The position numbers and the translations under genes were made by a program. The notes under the pieces are model-generated. The model made no database searches. It saw only the letters and a list, made by a program, of their open reading frames with translations, and had not been told where the DNA came from. Shown piece by piece: positions 1 through 9,950 of a stretch of 64,000 nucleotides of DNA (position 1 is its first letter; each line of letters begins with the position of its first letter). Origin of the DNA: Augochlora pura (lineage: Eukaryota > Arthropoda > Insecta > Hymenoptera > Halictidae); the NCBI RefSeq assembly GCF_028453695.1, contig NC_135782.1, positions 14,068,190 through 14,132,189 on the forward strand, read 5' to 3'.

Positions 1-350
1 TCCGCGAACCCGGTTCGCGCGCGGGGCTCCGCTACAAAGAGCCGCGCGAGCCGCCTCCCTCTCCGTTTTAGCGTCTCGACAAATAAGTCCGACAGAGAGG
101 AATTAATTTCTCAAGTCAAACAGTTCATTCCGTAACTGCCGGGTATGTCCTCGAACTTTAAATTACACGCGATTTATCACAGTTTATTACCAAACAGCCG
201 TTTACAATTATCTGGCAACCGGCTGCTGCACAAATGAGCAAACGAGCCGCTGCCCCCCTCGGCAGCCCCCCCCCCCCCTCCCTCAACTACGATCCGCGAA
301 AATGCTACGGACCTCGAACAGCCGCGCAAACTCGTAAAAATCTCTCCTAC
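1..350. other. GC-rich single-copy block, no gene
   Basis: CpG-rich sequence. It opens with an 8-bp inverted repeat at 4-20 (CGCGAACC, one central base, GGTTCGCG) and holds a run of 13 C at 266-278. Short open frames exist on both strands but none has a recognisable domain. Confidence 0.55.
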
Positions 351-739
351 GATGCTTCTGACAACTTCCGACGGTCCGAGAGAAAGTTGTATACTTAAAC
401 TGGTAGTCATTTTATTGCTCGCGAATTCGCCATTTTTGTTACGTAAGAGACGACGAGAAATATTTTTTTTTTATTCGATAGAGGTTGAAGCAACAAATTT
501 CGATTGTTTAGCGTCTGTTTGTTGTCTTGGTTTTTTAATTGTTATTCGAGAATACGAAACGAAATTTTTTATTATAATTAATAAATAAGTAAATAAATAA
601 TAAATAGTAATAATATAGATAAATAATAACAGAAATTGGTAAGAAATAATAAAATAGATAAGTGATATATAATAAAATAAATAATAAGTAACGAAATATA
701 TAAATAATAAATACCAAAATAAATAGGGAGTAAATAAAT
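351..739. repeat. AT-rich (AAATA/AATAAT)n simple-sequence tract
   Basis: From about 575 the sequence is a degenerate run of AAATA and AATAAT units. It opens long Tyr/Ile/Leu/Phe-rich frames on the minus strand (471-800), which are composition artefacts. Positions 351-575 show no recognised feature. Confidence 0.7.
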
Positions 740-1245
740 AAATAATAAATAACAAAATGAATAAATAAACGTCTTCGTTATCAATTTGAAAAAAAATCAT
801 TTACACAGCTCCTTTAGCAAAACAAAATCCAAAAAGCAGAAACTATACATATAGGATGGTCATTCTTGTATGTTAGGTTAAAGTTAGGTCAGCGTTACAT
901 CTAGGTTAGGTCTCCGTTAACTCGAGCTGGAAATATCAATTTTTTATCGATATCAGAATTTAAGCCGGTGTTGTAAAATAAATAATAAATACCTAAATAA
1001 ATGGACAGAAAATAAATAAATATTAAATATTCCAATAAATAAATGAACGTCTCTATTATCAATTTGCGAAAAAATTATTACACAATTCCTTTAGCAAAAC
1101 TAAAGCCAAAAGCAGAATTTATACATGGTCATTCTTATATATTAGGTCAAAATTAGATCATCTCTACATTTAGGTTAGGTCCGCCTTATCTCAAACTAAA
1201 AATATCGATTTTTCCTCGGTGTCAGAATTCGAACCGGTGTTATTC
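740..1245 (+). repeat. Two-copy tandem duplication, period about 275 bp
   Basis: Positions about 765-970 recur at about 1038-1245. Both copies carry, in the same order, AACGTCT, CCTTTAGCAAAAC, GGTCATTCTT, a TTAGGTTAGGTC stretch and a final CCGGTGTT. They are well diverged, so the duplication is old. The TTAGGTTAGG part resembles the insect telomere unit TTAGG but is not a telomeric run. Confidence 0.75.
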
Positions 1246-1642
1246 CACTGTATTCGATGCTATACTCTTTTTACAGCAGGCCGACGTAGAATCGACTGTA
1301 AAATGAAATTAAGATTCGCGAAATATGGCAGGAGAGAGAGATCCTCCGCCTCGATAACGCCGGGGCTTCGATGCACGGAAGAGCCGCAAGAAGAATGCAC
1401 CGTGTACACGTCCCGGGGAATAATGTCTCATTTCCATTTACAAGTGGGGGATCCCTCCGAGTGTCTTCAATTGGAGGATATCGGGTCCCTCGAGGATCGA
1501 CCGAGTGTCTTGCACGAATTCCTAATTGCGCGAACGCTGTTTTCACTGCCGGGAAGATCGATAATAACTTTTCGTCTACCTAGATTTCACTGTTTTGCTT
1601 TCCCACTGTTTTTAATACTTCAGAACGTGTAGAGTTTTTCTT
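1246..1642. other. Moderately GC-rich block with an open frame of doubtful meaning
   Basis: A plus-strand frame stays open from 1219 to 1632. Its upstream end lies inside the 275-bp duplication, it has no recognisable domain, and the complementary strand is open too (1271-1546). There is no convincing splice context. Best treated as non-coding; a degenerated exon cannot be excluded. Confidence 0.35.
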
Positions 1643-2475
1643 GGGAAAATTGTTTCTTTGTTAATTTGAAAAATTGGTAGAAATAGTTTATTTAATTTAG
1701 ATAATAATGGTAATCTAGATCTGGTTTTTATTTATTTAGAAAATTAAGAAAAAAAATCGTGGGTAGTTGTTTTTGAGTGAATTATATTTTGGGAAAATTG
1801 TTGCTCCGTGAACTTCACTAAAAGTGATTAGTTAAAAGGATTATTTAATCCAGAAAAAAAAACAGTAATCTAGGTTATCATTATTCTAATTTTTATTAAC
1901 CTAGAAAATAACAATAAAGATCATAGGTAGCCCTTTCTGGGTGAATTTTATTGTGAAAAAATTGTTGCTCCGTGAACTTCAACCAAAATTAGTAGCTATG
2001 GTTTATTTAATCTAGTAAATAATAACAATAATCTAGACAATCATTGAACTAGTTTTCATTAATTTAGAAAATAACGAAAAATATCATAGATAATCTTTTC
2101 TCTGTAAATTTTATTTTGAAAAATTGTTGCTCCGTGAACTTCAACCAAAATTAGTAGCTATGGTTTATTTAATCTAGTAAATAATAACAATAATCTAGAC
2201 TAACATTAATCTCGTTTTTATTAATCTAGAAAATGACAAAAAAGATCGTAGACACTAATTTTAGTATTAATTTTATTTTGCAAAATTGTTGCTCCGTGAA
2301 TTTCGATAAAAATAGATAGCCACGGTTTATTTAATCTAGTAAATAATAACAATAATCTAGACTAACGTTAATCTATTGGTTTTTATTGATCTATTTTTCA
2401 TTAATCTAGTTTTTATTGATCCACAAAATAACAATAATTATCCTAGATAGTTATTTTCGTAGCAAACCTTTAATT
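1643..2475 (+). repeat. Tandem satellite, unit about 162 bp, 5 copies
   Basis: The marker TTGCTCCGTG recurs at 1801, 1965, 2127 and 2289 (spacings 164, 162, 162), with a degenerate first copy near 1643. Each unit also has a GGTTTATTTAATCTAG segment and an ATAACAATAATCTAGA segment. Copies 3 and 4 are the most alike; the outer copies are more eroded. Confidence 0.85.
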
Positions 2476-3660
2476 GTTAAGACAAATCCCATACTCGTTA
2501 TTTGTTTTTTAAGGTATCACCGATAGAAATCGTTGGGACGGATTTTTTTATTTTATTTATTAACGTTCCGCTGGCTTGTAAATTGGGTACCGATGGTTTT
2601 AATTGTTAAAATCGTCGGTAGCCACTTTCAATGCTAACATGAACAATAAAAATTGTAGATACGTGTTTTTTTATATTCTATTTTGTTAACCTTGCGCTAC
2701 GTTGTTAATTGGTGCCGACGTTTTTTTTATTGTTCACATCGTCGGTGTCGAGTTTTATTAATAACCTTGATTGGTAAAATTAGCCTTGCTACACTTTGTC
2801 AATAATTGTTCTTTTAAGATTAGGCTAATTCGATAGTTGTTTTTTATTTTAGATTTTAACAATAAAGATCGCTAGTAACAAATGTTATTTTATTTAACGA
2901 CGTCGTGCTATTTTGTTTATTGTTTCTACGTTTTCCATAATAAAAGTCGTCTGTAACAACTCTTACTTGATTTATTAACTTGGTGCTCATTTGTTAATTG
3001 TTTTTTATCTTAGATTTTAACAATAAAGATCGCGGGTATCAAATATTATTTTATTTAACGACGTCGTGCTACTTTGTTTATTGTTCCTATGTTTTCTATA
3101 ATAAAAGTCGTCGGTAACAATTCTTACTTAATTTATTAACTTGGTGTTAATTTGTTAGTTGCGTTTTCTATTTTAACAATGAATATCAGTAGTACGAATT
3201 TTTATTCTATTTATTAACCTTGTGCTACTTTGTTCATTGTTTATAGAATTATACAATAAAAATCGTCTGTACCAATTCTTATTTTATTTATTAACCTTGT
3301 ACTACTTTGTCAGTTGTTTATAAATTCAAACAATTAATCAATTTTTACTTTACTTATTATCCTGAAACTAAATTTGTTAATTATTTATAAAATTTTATCA
3401 ATAAGAACGCTTGCATAAATTTTTATTTAATTCAATGACTTTGTGCTACTTTGTTGAATGTTTTCAAGATTACAAAAATAAAAATCGACAGCACGAACTA
3501 TTATTATGTTTATTATCCTTTTCCGTAACAATATTGCATATAATATAATAACTTTGTTAAACGTTTCTAAAATATTAACAATAAGAACATCGACGCCATT
3601 TCTATCTCACTTATCAACTCGTTGCTACTTTATCAATTACTTTCAATATTTTTCCACAAT
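2476..3660 (+). repeat. Tandem satellite, unit about 79 bp
   Basis: The motif CTTGTGCTACTTTGTT recurs with variation near 2898, 2977, 3057, 3139, 3215, 3293, 3362 and 3438, a period of roughly 79 bp. It alternates with AACAATAAAAATCG. More diverged units occur before 2898 and after 3438. It directly follows the 162-bp array but the two units share only AT-rich words. Confidence 0.8.
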
Positions 3661-4440
3661 AAAAAATGAGTAACAAAGTAAGTAAAAGATCAATAATAAT
3701 GTTGATATCGCCACTTCACAAAGTAGCAAAACAGCCAGCCACATTTGTCGCGAAAAGTCGCGACGCGACCGGAAGCGGTAACAATGTTGCTAGAGCGGCG
3801 CATAACGGGAGGACGCGATTCTAATCTCTTCTCGATACTTGGAAATTGGTCTTTGGCGGAACGTTCAAAAAAAGAAAGAATGTAGCGCCGGTCACCGGAC
3901 GGGGCGCAGTTAATAATGGGAATCGAAGAAGAAAATCGAGCAAAACCCGGTAGATTTCATCATCGTTTGTTCCCGGCGGCTCGATCGCGACGGCCAACGT
4001 ACATAGGCTGAGGGGAGGTTACGCAGTGTATTCCTGGCGTGTAAAGGTGGAACGTTCCACCGTCTTGAGATGCGCATACATTACGGACACGCGATCCCTC
4101 GTACAGAGAGGGGCCACGGCACTGCGAAATTACAATTTAAATGGCCGCCGTCCGCCCCCCCCCCCCCCCCCGTGCACGCTTATCTCCTTGTTTTCATCTA
4201 AACATCTCATTTTTATGCGCCATTCAAATTCCACGTCCCTTCTTTCGACGGGCACCATCGTCCCCGCCGGTCACGCGATACACGTCGTTGTCACTTTGCG
4301 AAACTTTTTCGTCACTCTACCTTCCCTCTCTCCTCGCGACACATAGCCGCTCATCAATCTTTTGTCCGGTCTCGTTTCGTACATCGCGAACATCAAAAGG
4401 AATCGGTAATCGGCTCGGTAACTATTGTCGATCGTCGAAG
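3661..4440. other. GC-rich single-copy block, no gene
   Basis: CpG-rich sequence between two satellites. It contains a run of 17 C at 4155-4171. Overlapping open frames at 4026-4567 on both strands cross the C run and have no recognisable domain. Confidence 0.55.
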
Positions 4441-5830
4441 GACCGACGATCGGGATTTTTTTCTGAGGAAAGGAAGGGTTGAATCGAAAATGTTGTGATT
4501 GGGAATGATTAAGTGGACATTGAGGAGTACTGAAGGATTTTTTCTGGAATTTTCTAAAATGTTGCAACTTTGAAAAAGAATAATAAATTTACGTTATATG
4601 GGTTGAAGATAGCGTTTGAGGTTAGAATTTTTTTGCGAAAATTAAGGGCTGAATCGAAAATGTTGCGATTGGCAATAATAAAGTAGACATTGAGGAACAC
4701 TAAAGGATTTTCTCTGAAATATTGTAAATGGTTGCAAGTTTGAAAAAGGATTTTTAATTACGTTTATTTGAGTTGATGATAGCGTTTGAGGTTAGAATTT
4801 TTATTACGAAAACTAAGGGCTAAATTGAAAATGTTGCAATTTTGAATGATTACGTAAATATTGAAAAGTGCAGAAAGATATTTTTTGCAATTTTGTAAGA
4901 GTATTGCAATTTTGAGGAATTATTATAAATTTAGGCATTATTGACAGGTCATGGAACATCATCCGACATTGCAATTTTTTTTATTGAATAAGCGAGAAGT
5001 CAAATCGAAAATGTTGCAATTTCGTATGATTAAGTAGACATTGAGGAATACTAAAGGATTTTTTAATGGAATTTTGTAAAATGTTGCAAGCTTGGGAAAA
5101 GATTTTTAATTATGTTTATTTGGGCTGATGGTAGCGCTTGAGGTTAGAATTTTTATTACGTAAATTAAAGGCTAAATCAAAAATGTTGCATTTGGGAATG
5201 GTTAAGTAAATATTGAAGAGTGCAGAAAGATTTTTTGTTGCAACTTTGCAAGAGTATTGCAATTTTTATAAATTATTATAATTTAGGTTGTATTGACAGA
5301 CCATGGAACATCATCCGACATTACAATTTTTCTTTAGAAAAACAAGAGTCAAATCGAAAATGTTGCATTAAGGTTTGATGGAGTAGGCATTGACGAATAC
5401 CAAAGGACTTTTTATCTGAAATTTTGTAAAATTTTGCAATTTTGGGAAAGGATTATAAATGATATTTGTATGGGCTGAAGATAGTTTTTGAGGTTGCAAT
5501 ATTATTACGAAAACCAGCGATTGAATAAAAAATGTTGTAATTATGGATGTTTAAGTAGATATTGAGGAGTGCAGACAAATTTTTTTATTGCAACTTTTCA
5601 AGAGTTTTGCAATTTTTAAGTATTGTTATTATAAATTTAGGCTATATTTATAGACCATGAGTCACCATCCGAAATTGCAATTTTTCTTTGAGTAAACAAA
5701 AAGTCAAATTGAAAATTTTGCAATTTGTTAGGATTAAGTAGACATCAATGAGTACTAAAGGATTTTTGTCTACAACTTTGCAACAATATATCAATTTTGA
5801 AAAATTAAAATAAATCCCTACTAAATCGTC
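4441..5830 (+). repeat. Tandem satellite, unit about 172 bp, dimeric higher-order repeat
   Basis: A marker like AATCGAAAATGTTGC begins near 4481, 4651, 4822, 5001, 5174, 5351, 5524 and 5705 (spacings 170-181). Two unit types alternate. One has GATAGCGTTTGAGGTTAGAA (near 4602, 4772, 5123, 5475). The other has a CATGGAACATCATCCGACAT segment (near 4945, 5297, 5655), so the higher-order period is about 350-358 bp. The first two units are both of the first type. Confidence 0.85.
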
Positions 5831-6419
5831 ATCCCATAGAACTCCACTCTACATTTAAACAATTCCCGTAAAAACCAAAGATAAAATCAAAAACATTGCA
5901 AACAAAAATATTTAAATAACAATAGCTAAACTACTAAAATATTGTTCCTCTATCCCTTCACTGCCCAAAAATTCAATTATCATTCAAATACAATTCGCGA
6001 CACAAAAAATACACAATTTCACGCGTCTCGTCAAATACATTCGCAAAAGATCGCCGAGCAAACCCGAAGCTAATCGGTAATATTCGCATCGTACACGTTC
6101 CTCTCGATCGCGTCTGATCGAGAGTCGTCGTCACGTGTCACAGTTACTCCGCTACCGGGAGGGGGTTACTGCAATTTTTCAGATAATTGCCGGCGATACA
6201 GACAGCCGGGAGACACGCGATCTTACCGCGGCTTCGCGTAAACATACAGTTCACTCTCACCTGTGCGCGCAACACACAGGTAGGTAACGGTAGATAGATG
6301 TATTATAAGTATTTTTCGCCACTAAATTCCGGTCCTCCATTTAATACAGTCCACACATATAACGTCGCAATTCGTCGCTATTACTGATGACGCCTGACGC
6401 CCCAACAATTGATCAAAGT
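5831..6419. other. AT-rich decay of the satellite passing into a GC-rich block
   Basis: 5831-6000 is AT-rich and may be a highly eroded edge of the 172-bp array. 6000-6419 is CpG-rich and single-copy apart from a perfect hairpin at 6101-6124. No gene is recognised. Confidence 0.45.
6101..6124. other. Perfect hairpin, 9-bp stem
   Basis: CTCTCGATC at 6101-6109 and GATCGAGAG at 6116-6124 pair exactly around a 6-base loop. It lies in single-copy GC-rich DNA. There is no T-tract or neighbouring gene to give it a function. Confidence 0.6.
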
Positions 6420-6575
6420 AACAGCAAGTTGATTACTATTCCTATTCTGAATTTTTGTTATAACTTCTTAACGAAGCTCTATACGACCTACGTTTACATA
6501 ACATTTTTCTCTCGCTTCGCGCCATACAATATATACCGACCAAAATTTAAATCTTAAGAACTGGGACACCCTGTA
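6420..6575 (-). mobile_element. Probable end of a fold-back/MITE element
   Basis: Read on the minus strand, this begins TACAGGGTGTCCC at 6575 and continues to GAGCTTCGTT, then AAGTTATAAC and AAAAA. Both fold-back elements at 16643 and 32402 show a comparable order: a TATAC-GGGTG end, then a GCTTCGTT-like word, then an AGTTAT or AGATAT word and an A-rich stretch. Only one end is seen. Confidence 0.4.
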
Positions 6576-7132
6576 CGTACGGGCTCGCGTAACGCTGACC
6601 AATTTACCAGTATTGACGGCCACGAATCTCTCGCCGTGTTCCTCCTAGCGTTATCGAATTGTATCTTTATTACTGCCGATAGCCGATAACCCAATATGCC
6701 AATTACAGATAGTTACCGATAATTAATAACGCTTATCGATATCGAGCGCCGTTGTAGAACAGAGCGACGGATATATAAACGCGGTTTTAATATCCGTGTA
6801 TACCTCTAATCGATCCGACATGGCAACCAAACGGGGGCGGAGGGAGGGAGGGAGGGAAGCGCAACGCGGGGCCGCCTCTCGCCTTTATGCAGAATTTCAA
6901 CCGGGACGATATTTTGCATAGCGATCGTAACATCGATGCGACATTAGGATCGAGGGGGAGGGGAGGGGAAGGGCCACTTTATTGCCGATTCCAACGACGA
7001 CCGGTACGCCAGTAAATTATTCATGCCGCTGCGAACCAGCGCCGCCAGTCCGCTACGATGTTTAATCGAATGGCTAATTATTGCACGCTTGATTGCCGGC
7101 GCAGACTTGAACGGAGCTTTCCCCGTGACAAA
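6576..7132. other. GC-rich block with two G-quadruplex-type tracts
   Basis: Single-copy CpG-rich DNA. It contains a TATATAAA word at 6772-6779, unsupported as a promoter, and two G-rich tracts at 6833-6856 and 6953-6974. The mariner at 7135 inserted at its right edge. Confidence 0.5.
6833..6856 (+). other. G-quadruplex-type motif
   Basis: Repeated AGGG units give at least four runs of three or more G with one-base spacers. A second such tract is at 6953-6974. Confidence 0.6.
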
Positions 7133-7319
7133 TATTAGGTTGTTCCATAAGTTCTTTCCGCGCCACGCTATAAGTGACTCCAAGTGGCTGTGTTTATATA
7201 AACATGCAGGCTTTTCTCTTAGCCATTTATGGCACCGGTTTCAGTCGTTCCAGAGCTCTTTCAAAGTACGTTTCGTTGGTGACAAAGTCTCTTTTAAAAT
7301 TGTTTCTGCATCGTTCAAT

Positions 7320-8665
7320 ATGAAGAGCCGAAAGAAGCATTTGCGACATGTTATGCTTCATTGCTTTAAAAAAGGCAATAGTGCAAAGGACACTGCAGAC
7401 GAGATTTGCACCGTTTACGGGAGCGTCTGCAATTGGTTTAAAAAATTTAGAGCTGACAAGGTACTTTTGGGTCATAGATATTTCAAGGTTTTAGGTTATG
7501 GATAGGTTCGAGGTTATGTCAAGCTTTTAGATACTTTGAGATCTCAGATACTTCTAGGTTTCTTACGTTTCTGAAGATCTTAAGTATATTCGGGTCACAT
7601 ATATTTCAAGATTTTAGGCACTTTAAAGTTTGAGGTTATGTCAAGCTTCTAGGTACTTTAAGACCTCAGATACTTATAATTTTCTAAGGCACCTCAAGAT
7701 CTTAGGTTCTTCTAGGTCGTAGATATTTCAAGGTTTGAGGTTATGTCTAGGTTCGAGGTTATGTCAAGCTTTTATCTACTTTGAGATCTCAGACACTTCT
7801 AGGTTAGGACCGTTCGCGATTGGTTTAAAAAATTTAGAGCTGCAAATTTCGAGTTGAAAGATGAAGACCGCAGCAGCCGCCCACTAACGACGGATACGGA
7901 CATTATCCAGACTATGCTCACTGAAAATCCGCGATTAGCGTGCGTGAGATAGTGGATGCCACTAATATTCACAAGACAACGGTACATAAGCATTTAATCG
8001 AGATGGGATATGTGAATCGATATGAAGTTTGGTTTCCACACCTATCGACAGAGACCGGTCTTATGAACCGCGTCTCTACGTGCGATTTGCTTCTTCAGCG
8101 ACATGTAAGGGATCCTTTCTTAAAAAGGCTTGTAACTGGAATCAAGACTTGGATGTGATGCCAAAATGTGTATCGAAAATAAACTTGGTCCAAGGAAAAT
8201 AGACCTTCAACTGTTGCGAGGCCTGGTCTTCATCCGAAGAAGTTTCTTTTGTGCATTTGGTGGGACTGGAAAGGTGTAGGGTACTACGAGCTCCTTCCTC
8301 AGGGTGATACGATTAATGCTGACAAATATTGCAATCATCTGGATCAATTAAAAAGCCGCCATAGCAGAGAAACGGCCAGAATTGGTGAACCGACGAGGCG
8401 TCGTTTTCCATCGCGACAACGCAAGACCTCATGTTGCGTTGGCCGTAATGCAAAAATTATTACAGTTTGATTGGGACGTTCTACCTCATCCTCCTAGCTC
8501 CCAAGACCTTGCTCCATCCGATTATCACTTGTTCCTCTCCTTAAAAAATTCCTAGATGAATATTTTGCAAATAAGCTTCAACAATTTTGAAAAGAGGGTA
8601 TAACGAGGCTTCCTGAGAGATGGAAGAAGGTTACAGAACAGAACGGTTCATATATAACATTGTAA
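7320..8665 (+). pseudogene. Mariner transposase pseudogene
   Basis: The family protein binds the terminal repeats and cuts and pastes the element through a DD34D triad. The start MKSRKKHLRH at 7320 opens a helix-turn-helix region ending in WFKKFRA, then the 355-bp insert interrupts. It resumes at 7811 with WFKKFRAANFELKDE, shifts frame near 7935, and resumes at VREIVD through PFLKRLVTG (to 8137). The first catalytic Asp is lost: the expected GDEKW reads GIKTW. After a frameshift GLHPKKFLLCIWWDWKG follows (8222 on), then HRDNARPH with the second Asp codon at 8415 and APSDYHLF with the third at 8520, exactly 34 residues apart. About 21 bp near 7418 and about 50 bp near 8549 are deleted relative to the sister copies. 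The last codons, LPERWKK to the stop at 8663-8665, remain. It cannot be active. Confidence 0.92.
7424..7842 (+). repeat. Satellite-like insert inside the mariner, with 32-bp direct repeats at its edges
   Basis: The insert (7456-7810) is about three diverged units of roughly 120 bp with recurring words GATATTTCAAGG, GAGGTTATGTCAAGC and GAGATCTCAGATAC. A 32-bp stretch of transposase sequence (7424-7455) is repeated at 7811-7842 with two differences. So the insert arose by, or was accompanied by, duplication of flanking element sequence. The same left junction is present in the copy at 31157. Confidence 0.85.
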
Positions 8666-8740
8666 ATCCACCTGAAACAACAAATATCGTGTATTCATTT
8701 CGCAACAAAGAAGAGAAGAAAGTTATGGGACGCCCTAATA

Positions 8741-9180
8741 CTACTCAAAATAACTATAACCATTGAACTATTAACAAAAAAGCGTCACCAATTTGTATAA
8801 ATTTGTGCAAACTTGTTCGACCGAAACAAAAAATCGAAACTACTACTCAAATACACCTTTATTATTGAACTATTAATAAAAACCTTACAAACCTCTACAA
8901 ACTTACGCAAACTTATACAAACGCTTGCAAAATTCGACTTTTCTAAAATATATCTATAAAAATATATCTTTATTATATAATAAATATATAATAAAAGCAT
9001 CACTAATTCATACAAACTTGTACAAACTTATTCAAACACGTCCAAACCCCTGCAAAGAAACCATCCAAACGTTGTCAAACCATAGTTCGCAAAAACGTCT
9101 AACAATTACCGTCGCAACAATGGCGAAACATACAACAAGACATAAACAAACCATCGAACAATTAACAAAAACGTAACAAA
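8741..9180 (+). repeat. Degenerate short tandem repeats rich in CAAACTT/ACAAAC
   Basis: Words such as TGCAAACTTGTTC, ACAAACTTATTCAAAC and GAACTATTAACAAAAA recur at short, irregular spacing. It may be an eroded relative of the GTTTGTGCAAACTTC array at 22871-24200. No coding potential. Confidence 0.55.
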
Positions 9181-9700
9181 CTCACGCAAACCGTACCAAA
9201 CACGTGGCAACCTTTCCGAAATCTCAGTTCGATCGTCTCACGGGTCCCACGCGAAGCGTTGTCCTCGATCCACCCCACGGAAGGGTTAACACGAGCGCGC
9301 GCGCGCGCGATTTTGTCCGTAACAGTAATTACCAGCGAATAGATTCTCGCCGGGATTAATCGCGTGGGTATCGATCGATCGTCGCTGGAACACGAGTTCG
9401 TTCGAGGAATGAACCTAGTACACACACACACGCACACAAACGCGTACATACATACACGGTCGTATGCTCGCGCGAGCGCGCACGCTTTCCTTCCGTTTCT
9501 TTTCCGACTGGAACCGCCGCGGGTTTACGGATCGAAACGAGCTTAACGAAACAGTGGAAGCCGGCTGATTGAGCCGGCAATAATGGATTTAGGAAACGCG
9601 GCCGGGTTTGATTAATTGCGCGGCAGTATCGATTAATTGCTGCCGCCCGCCGCCGTGCTGGCCGACGGTGGAATTGAGTTGTTGCGCCCGCGACTTTGTC
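9181..9700. other. GC-rich block with (CG)n and (AC)n microsatellites
   Basis: Single-copy CpG-rich DNA containing alternating CG at 9296-9310 and an interrupted AC repeat at 9419-9460. Frames on both strands across the AC repeat are composition-driven. Confidence 0.6.
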
Positions 9701-9950
9701 CTTCAGAGGAAAAACCTCTCTTTTATCCGAATTTGTCTCAAGATTTTGACTATCTTTTCGCCAAGATCTGGACGATTTTCTCTAAAAATCTCGACGATTT
9801 TCCCTCACGATTTTAGCAATCATTTGCCGTCGAATTATACCGTTTGTGATTGGACGATTTTATTTTTGATTTATAATGGACAAGGAAGTTGATATTTTTT
9901 GAGATTTTTAGGAAAATTTGGGTAACAAATTTGGTGTCGATTTTTTGGGT
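9701..9950 (+). repeat. Short degenerate repeats around GACGATTTTC
   Basis: GACGATTTTC/ACGATTTT recurs four to five times between 9770 and 9870, with AAGATTTTGAC and AAAATCTCGAC variants. No gene. Confidence 0.45.

Larger units (their letters stand above)
7135..8738 (+). mobile_element. Mariner (D34D) transposon, near full length, decayed, with internal insertion
   Basis: The ends are terminal inverted repeats: TTAGGTTGTTCCATAAG at 7135 and, on the other strand, TTAGGGCGTCCCATAAC from 8738. TA target duplications flank it at 7133-7134 and 8739-8740. Total length is 1604 bp. Removing the insert and the 32-bp repeat at 7456-7842 leaves about 1.22 kb; small deletions account for the rest of the usual ~1.29 kb. 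The transposase is broken. Close relatives lie at 31157 and, inverted, at 35361. Confidence 0.93.

Noticed and set aside
868..910. Telomeric TTAGG array
   Set aside because: Only two or three imperfect units within an interspersed duplication, not a run of TTAGG.
1219..1632. 137-codon frame, possible exon
   Set aside because: Its upstream part is inside a non-coding duplication, the reverse strand is open too, and there is no recognisable domain.
6772..6779. TATATAAA as a TATA box
   Set aside because: No initiator or ORF at a suitable distance, and such words are frequent in AT-rich DNA.
7023..7319. In-frame extension upstream of the mariner transposase start
   Set aside because: It runs through the TIR and out into flanking DNA; the family start is the Met at 7320.
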